Assembly (NCBI GenBank): GCA_963932465.1
Contig: OZ010786.1
Coordinates: forward strand, 532,955,073 to 533,019,072
DNA from: Maratus speciosus
Taxonomy: Eukaryota > Arthropoda > Arachnida > Araneae > Salticidae
Length of the DNA stretch: 64,000 nt
Direction of reading: 5' to 3'
Shown here: positions 1-11,200 of the stretch, piece by piece
Layout: each line of letters starts with the position of its first letter
Numbering within the stretch: position 1 is the stretch's first letter
The notes under the pieces: generated by a model
Database searches by the model: none
What the model saw: the letters and a program-made list of their open reading frames with translations, nothing else
Told to the model about the DNA's origin: nothing
Program-made: the position numbers and the translations under genes

Positions 1-330
1 AGAATGTAGTGAAGAAATAGTTATATTTAAATGTTTACAACTTTTAATTGCGTAAATTATTAGGCTGCTTAGTCCTATTGGCAACAAATGTTAAGCTGTT
101 TGAAAAGTATTACAAAATTTGTTTTACCAAAACTCAAAATGCAAATAATACTTACGAAAAAAAAATAATAATAATGTTGAATATTGTTTAAAAACGACAT
201 GCTCGAGGGAACAATTATGTTATTTAATAAAAACATAAATATTTAGTAATTCATCATTTTTTTTTTCAAAACAATAATGTAACATCATATTAATTTAAAA
301 ATCTATGAAATACCTTCATTTTATTTTCTA

Positions 331-593
331 TTATTTATTAGAGCAAGGATTGCTGTGATGACATTTAGAATTACATTGCATATTATTTTTAAAACAAGCA
401 CACTTTTTACGATCACACGGTGTTTTACACGAACACTTTTTAAATCCTTGCCCAGTGCCGCAACTTTGAGCTGTTGCAATAGATCGCAGAGTAGTCTCAA
501 CATTTGGAACTTCTTCAATGGAAATTAATTCTTGATCGCATATACTGAACTGAGACCTAGAGTACAGCTGCTTTATTTCACCATTACGTGATC
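331..593 (-). pseudogene. Cys-rich C-terminal domain of the KRBA2-like integrase, frameshifted
   Basis: Beyond the stop at 594 the minus strand continues in a neighbouring frame from RLGSRNGEIKQLYSRSQF to a dense Cys cluster with the pattern KKCSCKTPCDRKKCACFK followed by CNSKCHH, ending at a TAA at 331-333. It is most simply the C-terminal tail of the same transposase, separated by a shift in the T run at about 600-606. The Cys spacing recalls CXC/CRC (tesmin-type) DNA-binding modules, which would suit binding of element ends. That resemblance is by eye only. Confidence 0.55.
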
Positions 594-1658
594 CTAATCG
601 AAAAAATCCATCGCTAGTTTTTTTTCCATGATGACACCTAAAACCGACCTAGCATCTCCTCTTCCTCTGTTTACTTCAGGAACTGGAATAATGCCTATAG
701 ATGCCTCAGAATAAGATTTGCCAGACATTAATTTCATTTTCGTAGCTTGAATTTCTAAACACTCTTTAGCTCCTTGTCTTTCTTTCTCGATATTTATTTT
801 ATTTAGACACAACCTGCAGACTTTCTGTACCATTTTGTCTTCTGTGTAACAGACTTCTAGGCATAAAGCATGGATAGGTTGCTCACATTTACAGCAAAAT
901 AGGCCGTCTTCGCAATTTTCGGAACACACAATACACAATTTTACAGTTTCATTCGAAGGTGTATCTTCGATGAAAACAACATTATCATAACGCTCGAAGG
1001 ACACTTTCCCAGTTTGATTCAAAGATGTTTCCTTGACGGTGACATGACCACGTTCAAAAGATGCACTTAGATCATTTAATGTATTTTCAAATTGTTGTTC
1101 ATCCTCTATTGATTCAAACACTTCTCTTGGAATAGGAGTTGTTAACAGTGCAATTATAGGAGCGCAGCCAAACATAGCCTCGTAAGGTGTTCTCTGTATA
1201 CCAGTATGAAGTGCCCTGTTTTTCATGAATTGGATAAATTTAATCCCGTGAGTCCATGATGTAGATTGGTTGTCTTGCATCCAAGTTGTCAACATATTTT
1301 CGATGTCTTGGTTGGCCCTCTCAACGCTACCTTGACTCTGACTATGTCTGGGTTTACCATGTACGATCTTAAATTCTGGCCAAGTTATTTTCAAGTCTTC
1401 AATTATTTTGTTGTAGAATTCTTTGCCGTTGTCGGATTGCAGAATACATGGATCACCAAATAATAGAAATATATCTAGCAACTGCTTGGCCACTTCTTCT
1501 GCTCTCTTTGTTTGAAGAGGTCGTAAAATCACAAACTTCGTCAAATGATCTTGGTAAACTAAAATAAATTTATAGCTTCCATCAGGTTGAGACTGGAAAT
1601 CTATAAGATCTACTTGACATCTTGAATCGAGATAAGAAAACACCATGGGTTTCACCAC
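594..1658 (-). pseudogene. KRBA2/SCAND3-type retroviral-like integrase with PHD finger (transposon, main open part)
   Basis: This 354-codon frame is the central part of a transposon-encoded integrase that would cut and join element DNA. The catalytic triad is visible: D17 in QVDLID, D76 in QSDNGKEF and E113 in GSVERAN, with 36 residues between the last two. The HSQSQGSVERAN stretch is characteristic of integrases resembling the domain of vertebrate KRBA2 and SCAND3. A C4HC3 PHD-type finger follows (C242, C245, C255, C258, H263, C266, C281, C284), then a basic tail. The first methionine lies inside the domain: its N-terminal partner is upstream in another frame (1659-2126) and the Cys-rich C-terminus downstream in another (331-593). 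The triad is intact but the gene is broken, so it is a relic. Related integrases occur in GIN/Ginger-type transposons and some retroelements; I cannot tell which without the element's ends. Confidence 0.82.
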
Positions 1659-2126
1659 AATTCCTTTCTTTTCCGTATTCCTTTTTTGTTGACAAGGTGC
1701 ACAAACACAAAAAAAAAAATCTTTATATCATTCTGAGTGATGTTTTTATATCGCCGATTCAGGTCTTTTATCATACGGTCTCTACTACCATGTCCAATAG
1801 ATATATGAGTTTCATATAAAATATCGAAAAGCATATCACTTGAGCAATTAAATATGACGTCTGGTTTCACATCTGTTACTGGCACAATTAACTTTTCTAC
1901 GCCCTGAACTTCAAGGACATCATACTGCTGGATTAACCAATAGTCACGTGGTATTTTTTCTGTGCTGTTATAGCCTTTTTTACTTCCGCTATCAAATTTT
2001 ATAATTTTCCTTGAGTAAGTATAACACTGTTTTCCTTTGTATCACGCTTATTTAACAAAGATTCAAACCGCTCTCGCATTAAGTCTTTCTTATTTACCAT
2101 TTGATCTCTCATTTCTGTAGAACTCA
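1659..2126 (-). pseudogene. N-terminal part of the KRBA2-like integrase, frameshifted
   Basis: Minus-strand reading from an ATG at 2126 gives MSSTEMRDQMVNKK, then a stop near 2016. Reading resumes in another frame with YWLIQQYDVLEVQGVEK and DVKPDVIFNCSSDMLFDILY, continuing to the HISIGHGSRDRM zinc-binding-like segment that precedes the catalytic core in this family. The frame is lost again in the run of A residues at about 1709-1719 (T on the coding strand); shifting by one there recovers a Cys-containing linker that runs into the catalytic frame. At least two frameshifts separate the ATG from the core. Homopolymer-run shifts fit neutral decay but could in part be sequencing error. Confidence 0.65.
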
Positions 2127-2149
2127 TTGTTAAAAAAAAAATGATTCGA

Positions 2150-2560
2150 AAAATATTCGTTAATAATCCCAAATGAAAAGCTCTAACTTAAATACACCGC
2201 TTACAAATTTTGACAAATGAAGAAATGCAGAATGCACACTGATTGCAAACCAAACATAACCGATTGAAAACTGTTATAACCGGTGCAAAACTGACTAAAA
2301 CCAGCTATAACCGATTCAAAACTGACTAAAACTAGCTATAACCGGTTCAAACAGCTTTTCTCTGACGTCTTTAATGCTTTAACGGTTAGGCAATAAATTT
2401 CTATAAAATAAGTAGTTAAAGTGTAGAATCCAATAATATTATACACTTTAACAGACTTATTAACGGTTAGTTATTTCATAAAATAACTAGGTATTCTATG
2501 AAATAACGGATTATACACTTTAACGGTAACATATATATGATGATTTGAAGGCAAGCAGCA
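2150..2560. repeat. Inverted and direct short repeats flanking the integrase relic (possible element end)
   Basis: This flank contains three spaced copies of a TAACCGATTCAAAACTGACT-like motif (about 2265-2350). It then has an inverted pair, TTAAAGTGTA (about 2416) and TACACTTTAA (about 2442), a further TTATACACTTTAACGG near 2512, and repeated ATTAACGGTTAG. Dense subterminal repeats beside a transposase are typical of transposon ends, so this may be the 5' end of the integrase element or a separate miniature element. No matching opposite end lies in the window. Confidence 0.4.
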
Positions 2561-3009
2561 GGCATTGTCCAAAAATGATGTGGCTTTCCAGTTATAAAAT
2601 ACACAGGCGTTCAGGTCGACATGGTTGTTGAGAATAACAGACTCGAAGCTCGTAAAAAAATGCAGTCGATTGAAAACAAATCCACATTATTGACATTCTC
2701 ATAATTTGAGTTTAGGCGGGAAATGCTCCACTTTACCGATGATAAAAAAGAACCAAACTAGATCCATCAAAATTATTCCATCTCTCGCTAAGAAATCCTT
2801 TTTGCTTCATTCTATTACCAGCAATTTATTACCTCTCACACAGCTCTTAACAACTCCAACAACATCTCAATAAAAACGCAGCAAATCATTCCAAGTAATC
2901 ATTACCATAGACCAATGTAGGTTGCTTTTTAAGTGTCAATTCTAATGCAGAATGAAAATCCCATCTATCTCAGTAATATTAGATGTAAATTTCCAACTGG
3001 GCGAAAAAT

Positions 3010-3083
3010 GTCCGGACCAGGATTCGAACACGGGACCTACTGGCTGAAGCCGCCAGTGCTCTGCCATCTGAGCTATCCCAGAC
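3010..3083 (-). tRNA. tRNA-like module, copy 1 (probably not a functional tRNA)
   Basis: Minus strand, 74 nt, foldable as a cloverleaf with a 7-bp acceptor stem, GCTC/GAGC D stem, CTGGC/GCCAG anticodon stem and T arm carrying the B box GTTCGAATCC. The 7-nt anticodon loop reads GGCTTCA and lacks U33. Together with its place inside a repeated unit, that argues for a tRNA-derived repeat rather than a decoding tRNA. It lies in inverted orientation to copy 2. Confidence 0.5.
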
Positions 3084-3162
3084 GATTCTGGAGCCGAACC
3101 AGGTTTCAGACCAGATGCTGTAATCATCAAGGTTAGCTGGGTGAAAAAGTTCGACCAGAATC

Positions 3163-3236
3163 GTCCGGGATAGCTCAAATGGCAGAGCACTGGCGGCTTC
3201 AGCCAGGAGGTCCCGGGTTCGAATCCTGGTCCGGAC
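3163..3236 (+). tRNA. tRNA-like module, copy 2
   Basis: 74 nt from GTCCGGG to TCCGGAC. All seven acceptor pairs form, one of them G-T. The D stem is GCTC/GAGC, the anticodon stem CTGGC/GCCAG, and the T stem CCGGG/CCTGG encloses TTCGAAT. The internal A and B box promoter elements (TAGCTCAAATGG and GGTTCGAATCC) look intact, so Pol III transcription is plausible. The loop GGCTTCA lacks U33 and there is no CCA. I read it as the tRNA-related part of a SINE-like unit. Confidence 0.55.
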
Positions 3237-3440
3237 ATTTTTCGCCCAGTTGGAAATTTACATCTAATATGATTTGTTTACCAATTAGAATTATTGTGTT
3301 AAAATTAATCTAGTGTAATTTCGTATCCAGCGATTTCTGGAGTTCCATTACCTGAGATTTATTCTGTTGAGCTGAACCAGGTTTCAGACCAGATGCTGTA
3401 ATCATCAAGGTTAGCTGGGTGAAAAAGTTCGACCAGAATT

Positions 3441-3514
3441 GTCCGGGATAGCTCAGATGACAGAGCACTGGCGGCTTCAGCCACTAGGTCCCGGGTTCGA
3501 ATCCTGGTCCGGAC
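3441..3514 (+). tRNA. tRNA-like module, copy 3
   Basis: Same 74-nt module as copy 2, starting 278 bp downstream, with a few substitutions (GACAGAGC for GGCAGAGC). Flanks match copy 2 on both sides: the stretch ending GGTTAGCTGGGTGAAAAAG upstream and ATTTTTCGCCCAGTTG downstream. Copies 2 and 3 are therefore a tandem pair of a longer unit. Confidence 0.55.
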
Positions 3515-3599
3515 ATTTTTCGCCCAGTTGAAATTTACATCTAATATGATTCGTTTACCAACTAGAATAATTGTGTTAAAATTAATCTAGTATCTTAGT

Positions 3600-4218
3600 A
3601 ATCTCTACCTTTCTCTACTACCTCTACACCATATTTCTCTGACTGCTTCCCGACTGGTTGCAGCACTCAGTATTTATACTTCCGCCAAAAGATTGTTCGA
3701 GAATATTCTATATCCTAACCCCAGACGTCATGCGTGTAAACAAATTTTAATCTCTGTTGTTGAGACTATGCTAAAATAACATTTTTTCCCTTCGCCAGAC
3801 AATAAAAGAAAATGAATTTATGTCTGCATAAGTTTTAATCTTTGAAATATTCGAGCTAGCACCTGGATATTTTAAATAAAAGAATAAATTGAAATAACTA
3901 GGTTTTTTCATTAAGACGGGATAATAATAATATTTTATCAGTTAAATAAAGGTTTTGGGGGAATATGATATACTGGGATTTAATAGCGGATTTTAATAGG
4001 AATTTAAATAAAAAAGTTTTGTTAAAGAGATATAAATAGTTAGAGCCATTTTTAGATTTACGCAATTTGGAATAAATATTATTATATGGATTAAGATCTT
4101 ATAGAGATGACTAGACTAGGGTTTTAAATTTAATAAGCCGGTATAATATACGGAATATTACTGAAAAGGGAAAATTTATATAAATACTATAAACTCGGTG
4201 ACAAAACTTTAAATTTTG

Positions 4219-4284
<66 letters not shown>

Positions 4285-5148
4285 GGAAAGTTCAGTTTGA
4301 TTATAAGAAATATAAATAAAGACGTTAGTTTTATTAAACTTTCAGTTTCATTTCCTTTTAATTTCATTTGGAATTTGATTAATGAACATTTCAGTTTTCA
4401 CTGTCGCGGAAGTCATATATACCAAGAAGTATTCTAATATTGGTTTTTTCGCTAATTTTATTAAAATTCATTATTAAAAATTACAAAAATATGTAATATT
4501 AATTAAATAGTAATAATTAGTTTTCGTCATTTTCTTACATGGGTCTAAGTTTCGATATTGCAAAAATGTTTTATTTTACTTAGTTTACATGAATTACTTG
4601 CTTTTGTAATAATATCCTTAAATGCTTTGTGGTAAAGGAATAATTGCATTCGACATTGTGTTAAATTAAAATATAGCTTATAGAGAAGATAAGTGAAACA
4701 AAAACATGGGTTAACTTCTTTCGACATTTCAAGTATTTGTGTCAAAAAATAAACAGTGAAAATTAATTTTTACAAACATCTGACACATTTGGAAACAGTG
4801 CAAAAATTTATTATTTTAAATTCTTAAGTCAACTACAATCTTGGATTCACAAACAAGTAATCAAGCCAATAAACAAATCTCCATTTTCAAACTCCTCCAT
4901 CCGAACAAAACTTCGTCTGGAGAAAGACGATAACATTTCGACCTGTACTTAGTTCTCGATTTAAAAGATACTTGACAAATCAACATTAGACACACATTAT
5001 TTTAAATGCAGGTAGAACTTGTATGCATAACATTGATTAGGGTGATAACTGGATACTGAACAATAATACATACAACATTCCATACATTTCTTCTACTAAA
5101 CTTTGAATTCTTACAATCATGTTCTAGATATTCAGAAGTGCGAAAGCG
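3600..5148. other. Non-coding AT-rich interval with a TA microsatellite
   Basis: No supported gene. An uninterrupted (AT)n tract of about 60 bp lies at 4220-4282. The remainder is AT-rich sequence with no recognised transposon end and no coding-like frame. Confidence 0.6.
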
Positions 5149-5247
5149 TCTGTTACATGAATTTTTCTTGTTGCCGTTACATAAAAAGTTCTAGGAATCC
5201 CCGTTTCCTAGAAAAACTTTAGTAACTTTACAGATTTTTTTTACAGT
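5149..5247. mobile_element. Half copy of the CACTGTAAAA palindromic MITE
   Basis: The stretch from TGTTACATGAATTTTTC to the end TTTTTTTTACAGTG matches one arm of the complete MITE at 51793-52005, sharing GTTGCCGTTACATAAAAAGT, GGAATCC and TTAGTAACTTTACAG. Only one arm is present, so it is a truncated or half-deleted copy and has no partner terminus. Confidence 0.65.
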
Positions 5248-6069
5248 GCGCCGAATGACATTTCAATCGGACATACTGTTTAGTACCTATCGTTTTCACA
5301 CACATACCAGTATACATGCACACACACATCGCAGTTGAAAAACTTCCTTTGCGCTTTGCATTCGTAAAATAAAATAAAATATTGATTTTTAAAATTCATT
5401 GTTAGATTATATTTCTTTTTAATTAAACCATGTATGTAGTTATTATAACTAAAAAAAATTAAACAATCAGTCATATTTCCTGTTAAAAAAAAATATATAT
5501 ATTGTATATTCATTTTATAAAAGTAATGTAATTTTTCATTGTTTTAGTCCATTGATTGTCCATAGCAGATACAATAAACGTAAAATAAGTGAAAAATAAT
5601 TAAAAGGCATATCGCTGCTTTAAACCATGAAAAATTCTAACGAAATACGGAAAATAGATTCGCCTTAGTTTATTTATTTATACCGAATTTTGTGATACAT
5701 ATATAATTATGGCTTCATTAAATTTAAACTAAACGTCGACGTAGATTACAAAACCGAAAGGATTACATTCGGATAAATAGTTTCACAAAACATTATTAAA
5801 CTTAAAGGAGAACTGTAGAAAAGTTTATTTAAATTTCGAGTCTTTGACTATATGAGAATGTATTCAAACATTTTTAATCAACTAAGAGTTCTTCAAAATT
5901 TAAAACTTTATTTTAAACAAAATAAAATAAGCAAATCTTCCAAGAATTAAAATGTTTAATGGAAGGTGAACATTATTCATTTAAAGTAATCAGTTGATGT
6001 ACAGTAGTAGCATGCATTTAAAATTGATAAAGCGAAACTGGCGAAACTATAGCGAAACTAAAGCGAAAC

Positions 6070-6101
<32 letters not shown>

Positions 6102-6138
6102 AAATTGAAAGTGTTAAGCACATTTTTTAATGTTTCAG
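5248..6138. other. Non-coding AT-rich interval
   Basis: No gene or recognised repeat family. It contains short TA runs (about 5493-5502 and 6072-6100) and a triple GCGAAACTA-type repeat at about 6033-6070. Confidence 0.5.
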
Positions 6139-6140
6139 TA

Positions 6141-7695
6141 GAGCTCAAAAGTATTTTGACAAATAATATTTGCTCTTATTTTTTTTAATATATCAATATA
6201 AAATAAAAATCGAAATGACGTTTAAAAAATTTGAAAAATTTATAAAAATAGAAACTGGATTATATTCTACAATATATATATATGCAAGCAAATTTTATTT
6301 ACTCTTATTTTGTTTAATATAAAAATATAAATGAAAATATATTCTCTATCATTGAGAACGATATGACAGCAGTTATTCAAAGGTATCAAGTTTTGGGTTC
6401 TATACCTTCGATTAGTGTTTATATTGCCTTACTCTGACTATTTTAAATGCCGAAACTCAAAGAATATTCTAGTGATTTTATAAAAGCCGTTTTAATAGCA
6501 CTTAAGCAAGAAAAGCCACAAGCAGAAGTTGCTCGTTCTTTTAAAGTGTCTCGGCAACATCCTAGTACATGGAATAAAGTTTTTAATAAACGAAAATCTA
6601 TCGAAATAAGCCTCGAAGGGGCCGTCCGAAAAAAACATCTTGCAATGTTGACCGCTATTATAAAAAAAAAGCCATCTACAAATGACTGTCGTAATTCGGC
6701 TATAGTAATAAAAAATTAATTGAAATAAAGTTACGGCATAGACAGACACCTTTCAACAGTCAAACGACGCCTAAACATCTATGGTTTACTTAACAGAAGA
6801 CCAGCGAAAAAGCCTTTAATATCTGCTAAAATAATAGGAATGTTAGAATTGCATTTGTAAAACGGCATAAATCGCGGACAAGTGTAGAGTGGTCTAATGT
6901 TTTCTAGAGCGATCATAGCAAGTTTAATCTAGTGTCCATTCATGGAATCATGTGCATTTGACATCCTAAAAACAAACAAAAATGATAACGAAAAAAATAT
7001 TCGATACCAAATGTGTACCATCAAACATGGAGGCGACAATGTGATGGTTTGAAGTTGATTTTCACGCAGCGCAGCTGAACTCTTAGATCAAATTGAGAGG
7101 AATTTTGATCGGCTCATGTATGCCGATATATTAATGACTCATATGATACCATACGCTAAACAAAACAAACCAGCTAAGTGGTATTTTCATCAACATAATG
7201 AACATAAACAGAAATCAAAGTATGTAATTGACTTTATAAAACGCAGAAAAGTCAACGTTCTAGAGTGACAAAGCCAAAGTCCGGATTTGGACCCCATAGA
7301 GCATATGTGTGTGGAGTTAGATCGTAGATAATGATGCCAAAATTATTCAAATAAGGAGGCTTTACACGAAGGTCTTAAAAAAGCGTGGGATCGAATTCCT
7401 TTAGATCGAATAGAAAAGTTAGTCCATTCGATGTCTGTGCGTTGTGAGGCGGCCATAAAGGCCAGAGAATAGTCTACTATATAGTAACTGACTCATTACC
7501 AATATATCCTAATTACTGTGTTAGAACAATTTTTAGAACAATTGGGTTTTACGTTATTTTCTAGCAAAATATACTTAATTACTAAAAGTCTGTAAAAAAT
7601 TGAATATGGTTAAATAAAGTAAATGATTGATTTTTGATTTTATTGTGGTTTTTAATTAAGTCAATTATTACATTTGTCAAAATACTTTTGAGCGT
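6141..7695 (+). mobile_element. Tc1/Tc3-like DNA transposon, 1555 bp, inactive
   Basis: Terminal inverted repeats are recognisable: GCTCAAAAGTATTTTGACAA near the left end and the complementary TTGTCAAAATACTTTTGAGC near the right end. TA dinucleotides flank the element at 6139-6140 and 7696-7697, the usual Tc1/mariner target duplication. A degenerate plus-strand transposase lies inside. The flanks on both sides carry a similar AAATTGAAAGTGTTAAG motif, so it may have inserted in an older repeat. Confidence 0.8.
6447..7472 (+). pseudogene. Tc1/Tc3-like transposase, degenerate
   Basis: The first 90 codons are open and form the N-terminal helix-turn-helix (MPKLKEYSSDFIKAVLIALK, then QAEVARSFKVSRQ). 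Downstream, scattered frames retain the catalytic blocks: SDHSKFNLVS, where the first Asp survives but a stop precedes it; HGGDNVMV; FHQHNEHKQKSK; and SPDLDPIEHM with the Glu. In the second block the family normally has QQDN, so the essential second Asp has become His (HQHN). The end, EGLKKAWDRIPLDRIEKLV to a TAG at 7470-7472, is typical of the family. Frameshifts, stops and the lost Asp show it is dead. Confidence 0.78.
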
Positions 7696-7697
7696 TA

Positions 7698-9802
7698 ATG
7701 TATATTAAATTGAAACTGTTAAGCCAATTTTTTAGACTCTTTTAATATATATCAAACTGAAAGTGTTAAAATCATTTTTGAAAACATTTTATTAATTTTT
7801 GTAATATTATTTAACCATAAATAAATTTTCTTCATTAGAGAGAAAATAATTATATATCATAACACTGGGCTATATTTCCCATGACACTTGAAACACACAA
7901 GTACATTTAAAATTGTTAGTGAATCATAATGATTATCATAATAACTAGTGTATGCGTGAAAATTTGATTTATTAATACAAGCATCTTGTGCAGTTCATAT
8001 ATAGTCTTTGGTACATGCAATGTGAAAGTAGCATATCTTATAGTTCTATTGTTTCAAAAATATTTTACTTTAATTGCATGATTAATCGAGCGAGCATTTC
8101 CTGAGGTACAACGTGGAATTCCTTGGCAACCTGTAGGAAAATGTACATTTTCAAATATAATTACCAAAATAAGGTTTTCAGGCTTTATGTATATGCTTTA
8201 TGCCGATATAAAGCCTTTTCTAGAATGTAAATTTTGAACTTTTTGAAAAATCTGTAAACTATGCAACATCCAAATTGGGAATATTTTCCAATTTTATCAC
8301 TGCCTTAATATACTTATGTATCAAATAGAATGTTTTTATAAAAATCACTATTGCGGTACTGGACATCTACATTTTTATGGTGCAAATTTATGATGCCCAT
8401 TTTTATAAATATATTAGGTACTGAATAATCAAAAGTGTGTGTAGTTTAACACGAGATTCCCTGACCAGACATGAACGGTTCAGCAGCCTTTAGTAAGACT
8501 CTAAAAGTGTAACATTTATGCTGCAGAGTAAAATGTGAAACGCGTGATGTCGGAAAAATCTATTTTCCATAAAGCTATTTATGGGGAATAACGAGATTCA
8601 GAAGAAAATTATATTCCACAACAAAAATATTATGTGAATAAAGATGTGGGTAATACTGCAGGTCGATTTAAGAAGCAACTGCAAACGAAGTATTTTCGCA
8701 AAACTACCCAAAATGTTGGCTAAGGCCAAAAGCTAAATTTTAAATATTCCATTAACAGCTTTGAATAACGTCTTCTTTGTAATTAGAATATATTTAATGC
8801 AACTATATAATGTACAGAAAATGTGCAATAGTTTGTTTTAGTTCAGTTGGTGATGTTTTGAATATTTGGGAAATTAGCGATTAATGTAGTAAGCTGAATA
8901 ATTATATTTGTAAAGGCCTAGCTTTTTTTGTTTCAAAATGAATTTCTCTGCAGTAAGGTTCCATAAACAGATTTCGTTTGTAGCTGTATAAAGAATTATT
9001 GAAAGCTAGAGTCTGTAGGTTAACATATAATTATACGACCGCCACAAAAAAGAAACAAAACGAACACCCCCATACATTTAAAACACTAATTTGCATAATG
9101 AAAAATTGAATGCAGCCGTATGAGTTGAAATTATTTCATACTAAAATTTACGTTAACATTTAAGATTAGAGGGTGATAGTCTTACTAAATATTAAAAAAA
9201 TTCTCAATACGAAGACTTATATTATACATTTAAAATTTCCGGTAAATTGTTTTTTAAGATATCATTCATGAAGTCAACAGGTCAAACAGTTTAGGATTTA
9301 TGAAGGTTTATCACCAAACACCTAGCTATTAAAAAATTGTTAATGGCTGTTAGTCGCCAATATTACCAATCGAAATGGGATAAAACAGATTGAATTTTTC
9401 AGTTTGAAAAATAATATGTAAAAAAAATAGTAGTTGTTTATGTAAAATAAAATTAAGATTTTTGAATTAAATGTACACTTTTATAAATGCAAAAATTCCA
9501 TTGCAAATTTTATTTGCCGTCAGTAATCTACGCTTTTCTATAAAAAATTGTGATTATGTTGTTTTTGATCTAAAATTACTGATTGGAGATATCGGTGTTT
9601 ATTGCAGAATTGTGTTAGTAACTTATTAAATTTCTAAAAAGGAGGAAATAATTTTATTCAACAAAGTGGATTGATTTAAGCAAGACAAATTTTTGCAAAA
9701 TTGAATACTGACAATAAATGGCCATTACGGCCATTACGGCCATACGGACAAAGATTGGTAGTTCATATTACTGCTGTACTTCATGAAACTTAAATTTCAA
9801 TG
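7698..9802. other. Non-coding interval
   Basis: No coding-like frame or transposon end recognised. The only local structure seen is a short direct repeat, three units of GGCCATTACG/GGCCATACGG, at about 9720-9748. Confidence 0.5.
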
Positions 9803-9810
9803 ATATACAC

Positions 9811-10401
9811 CAGTGTTGGGTGTAGCCTATTTCATTTTTAATTAGGTTAATGCTCTCGATAAAAGGAATCGTGATTTAAAGTAATCCGGATTACTTTCAA
9901 TCACAATTACATCATAACACTCTTTAACATGGCTACTTGTAATCATGAATCATAAATACATATATTACAAGAATCGAAAATAAAAGTGTGTGAATATATT
10001 TTTAGTAGATGATAGATAAAACACGGACTATGGAGGCTATTCGCATTACACCAAACAAACTTGCTTGAAGTGCTGGTCAATCTTGATGATCATAGCTATT
10101 GAAAAACGAGATTGAATATTTTCTTTTTTTTTTCATTGTTATTGCTAATAATTATTCTATATTATTTTGTCCATATCTCAGATTTTCTTAGGGACCCGGC
10201 AGTGTTGTTTTTATGTACTTTATGGTAATCATTTGTAATGTAATTAAGTAATCAGAATTGTTCTTATATATTATTATTCTATAATCACTTAAAATGATTT
10301 CTTTTCTGAATGTTTTTTTTAAATCTGTAATCTTGGTTAACGATTAGAAAATGCAATGTTAACCTGTAATTGTTAATCTGCTTACATATTGAACATCACT
10401 G
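9811..10401. mobile_element. Non-autonomous hAT-type element, 591 bp
   Basis: It starts CAGTGTTGGGTG and ends GAACATCACTG, giving short imperfect inverted termini beginning CAGTG. The 8-bp flanks are ATATACAC (9803-9810) and ATATGCAC (10402-10409), matching at 7 of 8 positions; an 8-bp target duplication is the hAT signature. The interior has repeated AAGTAATC/GATTAC motifs and no transposase, as expected of a miniature or deleted element. Confidence 0.65.
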
Positions 10402-10569
10402 ATATGCACATCATAAATTTCATAAACATATCCTTTGTCTAATTAGTGAAAGTTTGCAAAGGAATCTTTAATTTCATGTGTATAAATATTTAAATTTGTA
10501 ATATTTTGAAATATTTGTTATTTATTACAGTTAGGAAACATTATAGGTACAATTTATAAAGAAGGATTA

Positions 10570-11200
10570 TAATATATAACCATTTTTTAAGTTTAAACAT
10601 TTTTACACTACTAGATTTATAAAATTAATTATTTATGTGAATACTAGGTAAATGAATCCCTATGATACATCTAAATTTTTTATTACTTTTTCAAAAGTGT
10701 TTAATTTTTAACCAAAAATTTTTTATGATGTTAAAAATGTTTTTTGAACATAAACTTTTTTTCTAGATAAAACGAAACAAAGAGAAGTAATGTATGTATC
10801 ATTAAAATAAATAGATTTTTTTAATTGCAATAATTAAAAAAATATTTATATTTCGAATTAAAAGAGACTAAAAAAGACGTTTTAAACATGTAATTATGTA
10901 AAAAATACTATTTTTAAGATTCTCAATAAAATGGTTATAAACACTTCTGTTCAGTTCATGCATTTTTAATTAAAAACTAAACAGTTAATTTACAACGCAT
11001 AAAAAGGACTTTTTTAAATTCATAAATGGTAATTGAATCAGGTTAAAATAATCTGATAAGTTAAATTTTGTTTGAAATGCCTGCATTAAAAAAAAAAAAA
11101 ATTACAGAGTTTTATCCGATTTATAATTATCTGGTCGATTTATCTATTTTATAATTACGAGGTGGAACATGCTGAATTTCGACGAAAGAAAATGTTTACA
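10570..11200 (+). repeat. Third, diverged copy of the duplicated segment seen at 37.1-37.8 and 47.6-48.3 kb
   Basis: Colinear blocks include TTATTTATGTGAATACTAGG followed by TAAATGAATCCCTATGA, then GATAAAAC...AAAAC and ATGTATCATTAAAAT, then AATTGAATCAGGTTAAAATA and the ATAAGTTAAA...ATGC stretch before an A/T run. Order and spacing match the other two copies. No coding potential was seen, so this looks like a dispersed repeat or an old duplication. Confidence 0.55.

Larger units (their letters stand above)
2978..3595. repeat. ~277 bp units containing the tRNA-like module (one inverted, two direct)
   Basis: Each unit has about 110 bp of conserved sequence upstream (including CAGACCAGATGCTGTAATCA and GGTTAGCTGGGTGAA), the 74-nt tRNA-like module, then ATTTTTCGCCCAGTTGGAAA and an AT-rich tail ending GTGTTAAAATTAATCTAGT. 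The first unit is truncated and inverted, so 2978-3083 and 3163-3271 form a long hairpin. The same unit recurs at 49.4-50.1 kb with the same period. A tRNA-derived SINE that became tandemly amplified is the simplest explanation. Confidence 0.6.

Noticed and set aside
3010..3514. Calling the modules genuine nuclear tRNA genes
   Set aside because: Anticodon loop GGCTTCA lacks U33, the modules sit in repeated units, and the copies at 49 kb have lost stem pairing.
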